Source: an uncultured Eubacteriales bacterium (GTDB lineage: Bacteria; Bacillota; Clostridia; Oscillospirales; Oscillospiraceae). Taken from it: a stretch of 64,000 nucleotides of DNA. The notes under the pieces are model-generated. The model ran no database searches, was not told where the DNA came from, and saw only the letters and a list, made by a program, of their open reading frames with translations. Positions 58,892-64,000 of this stretch are shown piece after piece. The stretch covers positions 77,395 through 141,394 of the forward strand of contig UQZJ01000004.1 of the NCBI GenBank assembly GCA_900545495.1, given 5' to 3'. The translations under genes and the position numbers were made by a program. Position 1 is the first letter of the stretch, and the number at the start of each line of letters is the position of its first letter.

Positions 58892-61873
58892 ATGTTTGCA
58901 AATACGAAGGAAAGCGGACTTGAAATGCTTATCGTAAAATGGCTTGTTGAGCACAACTGCTATGAGGAAGGCTCCAACGCTGATTACAATAAAGAGTACG
59001 CCATAGATGAGACTCGACTGTTCCGCTTTCTGCAAGATACACAGCCGGAGCAAATGGACAAGCTGGGCGTGTTCAAGTTTGAGCAGAAAAAACGCCAATT
59101 TCTGAATCGCCTACAAGGCGAAATTGCAAAGCGCGGAATTATTGATGTGCTGCGCAATGGTATCAAGGTTTATCCGGTCGATCTCATCATGTTTTATCTA
59201 ACGCCGACCGAGAAAAATGCCAAGGCACGGGAGATGTTTGAAAAGAACATTTTCAGCGTGACCCGTCAGCTTCGCTATGCGCAGGATGCCGGGAAGCTGG
59301 CCCTTGATATGTGCGTTTTTATAAACGGTCTGCCTGTTATCACCTTTGAACTGAAAAACCAACTCACGAAGCAGAATGTTGATGATGCTGTGCAGCAGTA
59401 CAAAGATGACCGCGATTCCCGTGAGTCGCTGTTCACCTTTAAGCGATGCATGGTGCATTTTGCGGTGGATGATGCTCGTATCAAGTTCTGTACTAAGTTG
59501 GCAGGAAAAGATAGTTGGTTTTTGCCATTTGATAAGGGTTATAACGATGGCGCCGGCAACCCGCCCAACCCGGACGGCATTATGACCGACTATCTATGGA
59601 AAGATATTCTCACGAAGGAAAAGTTAACTCTGATCATCGAGAATTATGCACAAGTTGTAGTTGAGGTAGACGAGGATACCAAGAAGAAAAAGGAAAAGCA
59701 AATTTTCCCGCGTTATCATCAGCTGGATGTTGTTACAAAGCTACTTGCCGATGTAAAAGCTAATGGTGTTGGAAAGAAATACTTGATTCAGCACAGTGCG
59801 GGCAGCGGAAAATCCAACTCTATCGCATGGCTTGCTCATCAGCTCATCGGGCTTGAACAGGATGGTCGTCCGATGCTGGATTCCGTTATTGTGGTAACCG
59901 ACCGCCGCATCCTGGATAAGCAGATAAGGGATACCATCAAGCAGTTTATGCAAGTGAGCAATACAGTTGCATGGGCGGAGCATTCTGGGGATTTAACAAA
60001 AGCAATCACTGATGGAAAGCGCATCATTGTTACCACAATCGAGAAATTTCCATATATCGTTCCGCAAATCGGTGCAGAGCATAAGAGCAATCATTTCGCC
60101 ATTATCATTGATGAAGCGCACTCTGGTCAGAGCGGGCGAAACTCTGCGCAAATGAATCTTGCGCTTTCAGGACTTGCTTCTGATGATGAGATGGACAACG
60201 AGGATAAGATCAACGCTATGATGGAAGGGCGTAAACTGCTGAACAACGCCAGCTACTTTGCATTTACCGCTACGCCGAAAAATAAGACGTTGGAAACCTT
60301 CGGCGTACCCTACCAGGATGGAGATGCCATCAAGCATAGACCTTTCCATGTCTACACCATGAAGCAGGCCATTCAAGAAGGCTTCATTCTGGATGTATTA
60401 AAATACTATACGCCCATCGACAGCTTTTACAAATTGATGAAAACCGTCGAGGACGATCCGATGTTTGACAAAAAGCGGGCGCAGAAGAAGCTCCGTAGCT
60501 TTGTGGAAAGCGACAGCTACACCATTGCTAAAAAGGCGGCTATGATGGTTGATCACTTCCATGAGCAGATCATTGCAAAGGGAAAAATCGGCGGTCAGGC
60601 TCGTGCAATGGTTGTGACGTCCAGCATACCTCGTTGCATTGAGTATTACTATGCCATTAATAAATGCCTTGCGGACAGGCACAGCCCATACAAAACAATC
60701 GTCGCCTTTTCCGGTGAATGTAAATACCAGAACCAGGAGCCGACGCTTACATCTGCCGGATTGAACGGTTTTCCTGATGCTAAGATACCGAAAGAGTTCA
60801 AAAAGGATCCGTATCGCATTCTCATCGTTGCAGATATGTTCCAGACGGGCTTTGATGAGCCGCTGCTCCACACTATGTATGTGGACAAAATGCTCTATGA
60901 CATCAAGGCAGTACAGACACTGTCTCGGCTTAACCGCTGCTGCCCAAAAAAGTACGACACCTTTGTTTTGGACTTTGCAAACAAGCCGGAATTAATTCAG
61001 GAGTCTTTCTCAAGATATTACCGCACCACAATTCTGTCCGGGGAAACCGATCCAAACAAGCTGTATGACCTTGTTGCCATCATAGATGGCTATCAAGTGT
61101 TCTCCGGCGATGATGTTGAACGACTTGTCAATTTGTATCTTGACGGTGCTGACCGCGACAAACTTGATCCGACACTTGATGCCTGTACAGCGGTGTATAA
61201 GCAGCTTGAAACTGATGATCAGATCAAATTTAAAAGTGCCGCTAAGTCGTTTGTTCGCACTTATGGGTTCCTCGGTGCAATTTTGCCCTATGGAAATGCA
61301 GACTGGGAACGGCTTTCCATCTTTCTGAATCTGTTGATACCGAAATTGCCTTCTCCCAGAGAAGATGACCTCTCGCAAGGCATTCTCGAGACGATTGATC
61401 TTGAGAGTTATCGCAATGAGGCACGAGAAGTCATGTCGATCAAATTAGAAGAATCTGATACAGAGGTTGAGCCTGTGCCTGCGGGAAAGGTAGGTCATAT
61501 TGTAGAGCCGGAGATGGACTTACTTTCGGTGATATTGTCAAACTTCAATGATATGTTTGGCAATATCAACTGGAATGATGCTGATAATGTTCGCAGACAG
61601 ATTCTCGAAATTCCTGCGATGGTATCCAAGGATGAAAAATATCAAAATGCCATGCGTAATTCTGATGAGCAGAGCGCCCGGTTGGAAAGTGAACGTGCGT
61701 TACAGCAAGTCATTTTCGCAATCATGGCAGACAACATGGAATTGTTCAAGCAGTTCCAGGACAATCCCTCGTTTAAGAAATGGCTGTCCGACCTTGTCTT
61801 TAATCTGACTTATAACAAGGAAGGGAAGCCTTATGAGATGCCTGGCAACGGTGTACATGCGAAGGGGAATTAA
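58892..61873 (+). CDS. hsdR: Type I restriction endonuclease subunit
   Basis: HsdR translocates and cuts unmethylated DNA. The 993-residue protein has a nuclease core with D139 and E153-x-K155 (LDMCVFINGLPVITFELKNQ), Walker A HSAGSGKS (301-308), DEAH at 407-410, FTATPKN (motif III) and the C-terminal helical domain. ATG 58892 has GAGAGGAGG 6 bp upstream; an in-frame TTG at 58874 lies before that site. It ends the hsdM-hsdS-kinase-hsdR operon. Confidence 0.96.
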   Translation: MFANTKESGLEMLIVKWLVEHNCYEEGSNADYNKEYAIDETRLFRFLQDTQPEQMDKLGVFKFEQKKRQFLNRLQGEIAKRGIIDVLRNGIKVYPVDLIMFYLTPTEKNAKAREMFEKNIFSVTRQLRYAQDAGKLALDMCVFINGLPVITFELKNQLTKQNVDDAVQQYKDDRDSRESLFTFKRCMVHFAVDDARIKFCTKLAGKDSWFLPFDKGYNDGAGNPPNPDGIMTDYLWKDILTKEKLTLIIENYAQVVVEVDEDTKKKKEKQIFPRYHQLDVVTKLLADVKANGVGKKYLIQHSAGSGKSNSIAWLAHQLIGLEQDGRPMLDSVIVVTDRRILDKQIRDTIKQFMQVSNTVAWAEHSGDLTKAITDGKRIIVTTIEKFPYIVPQIGAEHKSNHFAIIIDEAHSGQSGRNSAQMNLALSGLASDDEMDNEDKINAMMEGRKLLNNASYFAFTATPKNKTLETFGVPYQDGDAIKHRPFHVYTMKQAIQEGFILDVLKYYTPIDSFYKLMKTVEDDPMFDKKRAQKKLRSFVESDSYTIAKKAAMMVDHFHEQIIAKGKIGGQARAMVVTSSIPRCIEYYYAINKCLADRHSPYKTIVAFSGECKYQNQEPTLTSAGLNGFPDAKIPKEFKKDPYRILIVADMFQTGFDEPLLHTMYVDKMLYDIKAVQTLSRLNRCCPKKYDTFVLDFANKPELIQESFSRYYRTTILSGETDPNKLYDLVAIIDGYQVFSGDDVERLVNLYLDGADRDKLDPTLDACTAVYKQLETDDQIKFKSAAKSFVRTYGFLGAILPYGNADWERLSIFLNLLIPKLPSPREDDLSQGILETIDLESYRNEAREVMSIKLEESDTEVEPVPAGKVGHIVEPEMDLLSVILSNFNDMFGNINWNDADNVRRQILEIPAMVSKDEKYQNAMRNSDEQSARLESERALQQVIFAIMADNMELFKQFQDNPSFKKWLSDLVFNLTYNKEGKPYEMPGNGVHAKGN

Positions 61874-61895
61874 GAGCAGAATGTGACATAGCTTT

Positions 61896-61935
61896 GAGGG
61901 AGTGAAACACCATTTGTGTTCCACTCCCTCTTCCA
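61896..61935. terminator. Terminator between hsdR and the sigma-like gene
   Basis: A 15-bp stem (61896-61910 with 61916-61930, one A-C mismatch on plus, G-U on minus) with a 5-nt loop lies between the converging genes and is followed by a T-rich stretch on the plus side. Confidence 0.8.
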
Positions 61936-61938
61936 TTT

Positions 61939-62703
61939 TTATTCTTTTCTCTGCGATCCATTCAGGCTGGCCCAGTGCTGGCGCAGCAGACTTTCTGCTT
62001 CTCTGCGAAAGGAATCTTGGAACATGACAGCCACAACCAATGCGCTAAGCACTGCAGCCACAGGCTCCAGCCAGGGATATGCGGTCCAAAGCTGTTCTCC
62101 CCAGCAAACAAGCGGAACACCAACAAGCAGCATAAACAGCAAAATAATGATGGCAACGTCGGGCCTGCCGTAGCCTTCATGTCTTTTGATTTTGGCCCGT
62201 ATCTGTCGAAGCGCACGGGCGCGGATATCCCGGATGTTTCTGGATGAGCACTGCTTGTCCTGTGCGACGGACTCGGTGGACTCGCCGTTGATGACGGTGC
62301 GGAACAGAACCTCCCGCTGTAGTTCGGTCAGCTCACGCAGTCCCTCGTCAATTTCTTTGCGCACATACATGAGAGGGTCTTCATCAGATCCCTCTGGCAG
62401 ATACTTCGCCCGGTCAAACCAGCGCATATCATCGTAGATCGCGTTGCGCACTTCCTCCGGCAGGAACGCTTCCGGATTGTAAGAGATGGGCTGTTTGATA
62501 TCCACATCCTCCAGAGTATCCGGTGCTACACGCTTGTGGAAGTTGGCCTCGCTGTAGTAGAGCATATGCTCCAGTTCCTTCCACTCCTCTGGATGTTCCT
62601 TCACCCACTGGTCTGCGGCAGCGGCAGCTTCCGGGTCCATAGAGTGTATCCAGCGCCAATCCGCCTGAAGCTCTTTGTAAGACTGGGTATCCTTGAAGGA
62701 CAT
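61939..62703 (-). CDS. Sigma-region-4-like HTH protein with two C-terminal membrane helices
   Basis: A 254-residue protein. Residues 1-120 are charged and helical with no known family. Residues ~124-172 match sigma-70 region 4 (LTELQREVLFRTVINGESTESVAQDKQCSSRNIRDIRARALRQIR). The end holds two hydrophobic helices (~182-202 and ~209-228) and a short amphipathic tail. No region 2 is visible, so it is not a complete sigma factor; it may be a membrane-tethered regulator. GGGCGGTGAG precedes ATG 62703. It faces away from the replication-initiator-like gene. Confidence 0.78.
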   Translation of the reverse strand: MSFKDTQSYKELQADWRWIHSMDPEAAAAADQWVKEHPEEWKELEHMLYYSEANFHKRVAPDTLEDVDIKQPISYNPEAFLPEEVRNAIYDDMRWFDRAKYLPEGSDEDPLMYVRKEIDEGLRELTELQREVLFRTVINGESTESVAQDKQCSSRNIRDIRARALRQIRAKIKRHEGYGRPDVAIIILLFMLLVGVPLVCWGEQLWTAYPWLEPVAAVLSALVVAVMFQDSFRREAESLLRQHWASLNGSQRKE

Positions 62704-63269
62704 GAACTCACCGCCCTTTCTGCGTTCACAAAAAGTTTACATTTTCCGACCTTCCGATTTTGCGATTTTTCTCTAAGTAATAGTAGAAGGACAATTTCAC
62801 CCGGGTGAGGTTGCCTTCGGTTCGGTACGGCACGGTCTCCGCGCTGACGAACCCACATGGCCTTTGGCAGAGCACCCCGTGAGAGCATGTGCGCTCTCTG
62901 CCATTCGGCAATTCGCTCGGAAGGTCATTCCATCTCTGACCGTGCTCCCGGGAGCACGGTCTTTTGCTATGTGCCGTTTCCAACGGCACGGCTATATAAA
63001 TCATTCTAACACGGAGGAGGCGAAAAAGATAGCTCACAGATGAAAGTAAAAGACTCAGCTGCACAGCAGAGGAGGGATGCACACCAGTACGACCGCAAAA
63101 CAAAAACCGCCGTGACTGCGGCAACAGTCCGGCGGCTCGGCGCACACACAGGCACGCACAAATCAACTAACCAAAGTATAGCAAACGGGCAGCGGAAAAG
63201 CAATGAAAATTTTTCGCACGCTCCCTGTGTGAGTGCCGCAGAAGTCTACAACAACACAGGAGGTATGAA
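62704..63269. other. Hairpin-rich non-coding region of the element
   Basis: A 566-bp gap packed with inverted repeats: CACCCGGGTG (62799-62808), GAGAGC/GCTCTC (62881-62898), TGCC/GGCA (62899-62910), a perfect 24-bp palindrome GACCGTGCTCCCGGGAGCACGGTC at 62938-62961 followed by TTTT, and GTGCCGTT/AACGGCAC (62971-62989). A plus-strand start TATATA-type box lies near 62992. A 77-codon open frame (63040-63273) has no good ribosome site and is doubtful. The structure suggests a small RNA, an attenuator or a transfer/replication origin; I cannot decide which. Confidence 0.5.
62938..62965 (+). terminator. Intrinsic-terminator-like perfect palindrome
   Basis: A 12-bp GC-rich inverted repeat with no spare loop bases is followed by T4. 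No gene lies upstream on the same strand within 230 bp, so it would end a non-coding transcript or act on the leader of the next gene. Confidence 0.6.
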
Positions 63270-63815
63270 TTGAGTTACAACAAATGGCCCAAGCGCAGCG
63301 CAGAGAAAAACTATTTTATGGTGCCCAACGAGATATTCAGCATTGGTCTGGATTACCGGGAGATATCCCTCTACACCTATCTGCTCCGGTGCGAGAATCG
63401 TAAGACCTACCAGTGCTACCCCAGTTACAAAACCATCGGCCATGCGATCGGCATGAGTGAAAATACGGTGGCAAAGTACGTGCGGCAGCTGGAGGAGAAA
63501 GGCCTCATCTACACGGAGCCGACCATCATGCAGAGCAAAGACGGAAAACCGCTGAACGGAAATCTGCTCTACACCATACGTCCTATCCCGGGTGTACTCG
63601 AAGCGTTCTATGAGCGGCAGTTCCGGCAGGCAGAGGGGGCTGCCGCCCGCTATCGTGCGGCGCAGCTCCTCGAAAAGTCCAACGCCCAGGGCCGCCAGAA
63701 CGCCTTGTGTGCGCCTTTCCGGGAGGAAGCGAGTCCCAGTCCCAGCCAGAGGATTGAAGCCGGATGTGACCCCTTTCCGGAGGGATTTGAGGGGACGAAA
63801 GAAAAAGCAGGATAA
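63270..63815 (+). CDS. Helix-turn-helix replication-initiator-like protein of mobile elements
   Basis: A 181-residue protein with a winged-helix domain: KNYFMVPNEIFSIGLDYREISLYTYLLRCENRKTYQCYPSYKTIGHAIGMSENTVAKYVRQLEEKGLIYTEPT. This resembles the N-terminal domain of RepA-type replication initiators and the HTH proteins of Firmicute conjugative transposons. The C-terminal 70 residues are low-complexity. The start is TTG 63270, with AGGAGG 6 bp upstream. Its place at the right side fits the replication/transfer part of an integrative conjugative element. Confidence 0.82.
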   Translation: MSYNKWPKRSAEKNYFMVPNEIFSIGLDYREISLYTYLLRCENRKTYQCYPSYKTIGHAIGMSENTVAKYVRQLEEKGLIYTEPTIMQSKDGKPLNGNLLYTIRPIPGVLEAFYERQFRQAEGAAARYRAAQLLEKSNAQGRQNALCAPFREEASPSPSQRIEAGCDPFPEGFEGTKEKAG

Positions 63816-63994
63816 AGGCATGGCGTCGCAAGCGCCGCCGCAGCCGCCACTTCTGCCCGCAGTGCGGGCAGTTTCGGACGCTTGAAGCTGGCGTCTTTGA
63901 GAGGCGAAAAAAGCGGCAATGGCGTCAGCTTTCCCGAAAAGCCCTGTGTTGCAGGGCTTTTCAAGGATGTCTTACAGCAAAAAGGAGGAATTGA
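63816..63994. other. Short intergenic region with hairpin
   Basis: No gene is seen. An 11-bp stem GAAAAGCCCTG / CAGGGCTTTTC (63936-63946 with 63952-63962) lies before the next start; an AAAAGGAGG ribosome site ends the region. Confidence 0.5.
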
Positions 63995-64000
63995 ATGAGT
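63995..64000 (+). CDS. Start of the next gene (cut by window edge)
   Basis: ATG AGT preceded by AAAAGGAGGAATTGA at normal spacing marks a new start; only two codons are visible, so the product is unknown. Confidence 0.6.

Noticed and set aside
63040..63273. A 77-codon frame ending in a TTGA overlap with the replication-initiator-like gene
   Set aside because: The only AGGAGG is more than 20 bp from its ATG, the composition is not protein-like, and no domain is visible. Mentioned in the region entry only.

Overview
The window looks like chromosome of a GC-rich, low-oxygen Firmicute of the Clostridia, most likely an Oscillospiraceae/Ruminococcaceae-type gut bacterium. The evidence is a clostridial-style division cluster (mraZ to ftsZ with a PASTA-bearing SpoVD-like PBP), a meso-DAP-type MurE, the class 1B PyrD/PyrK pair, spoVAD/spoVAE, a broken spo0A, and a ferredoxin-thioredoxin-reductase-type protein. 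Genus and species cannot be read from the sequence alone.

Layout. 1-4.1 kb: Leloir galactose operon galK(partial)-galT-galE-galM (+), closed by a two-way terminator. 4.2-9.9 kb: pyrimidine operon pyrC-K-D-F-E-B-I (-), with a consensus promoter and a short leader. 10-22.9 kb: division and cell-wall cluster mraZ-rsmH-ftsL-spoVD-murE-mraY-ftsW-murG-murA-ftsQ-ftsZ (-), lacking murF and murD, with its promoter and a candidate MraZ operator visible. 23.1-27.9 kb: HAD phosphatase, MFS transporter, GDPD, rsmD, coaD and a coiled-coil protein (-). 28.2-34.3 kb: spo0A missing the end of its DNA-binding domain, then copper export and sensing (copA with a fused CopZ domain that has its own internal start; csoR with two operators), spoVAE/spoVAD and azlCD. 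34.5-47.4 kb: a mosaic of zinc-ribbon protein, CDF transporter, ArsC/Spx-like protein, sirtuin, NifX-like protein, Crp/Fnr regulator, FTR-like protein, thioredoxin, exonuclease, ECF S-component, nucleotidase, MalY/PatB-NhaC pair and a DauR-like regulator.

At 47.57 kb base composition shifts toward A/T, exactly at a 47-nt 3' piece of a tRNA-Pro(UGG) gene. This is the mark of an integrative element that runs from there past the right edge. The element carries a HTH-AAA-PD-(D/E)XK protein, an array of palindromic repeats, two overlapping tyrosine-recombinase genes, an exported protein, an XRE regulator coupled to a Schlafen/AlbA_2-type ATPase gene, a type I restriction operon hsdM-hsdS-kinase-hsdR with a complete Hanks-type Ser/Thr kinase between S and R, a membrane-anchored sigma-region-4-like protein, a hairpin-rich non-coding stretch and a replication-initiator-like HTH protein.

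The strongest leads are the kinase-containing type I restriction operon next to the slippage-prone Schlafen-like gene, the tRNA-Pro attachment site, the truncated spo0A, the dual-product copA/copZ gene, and a redox circuit in which a perfect Crp/Fnr-type palindrome sits 41 bp upstream of the predicted start of the FTR-thioredoxin transcript. All calls come from reading the sequence; no database search was run.
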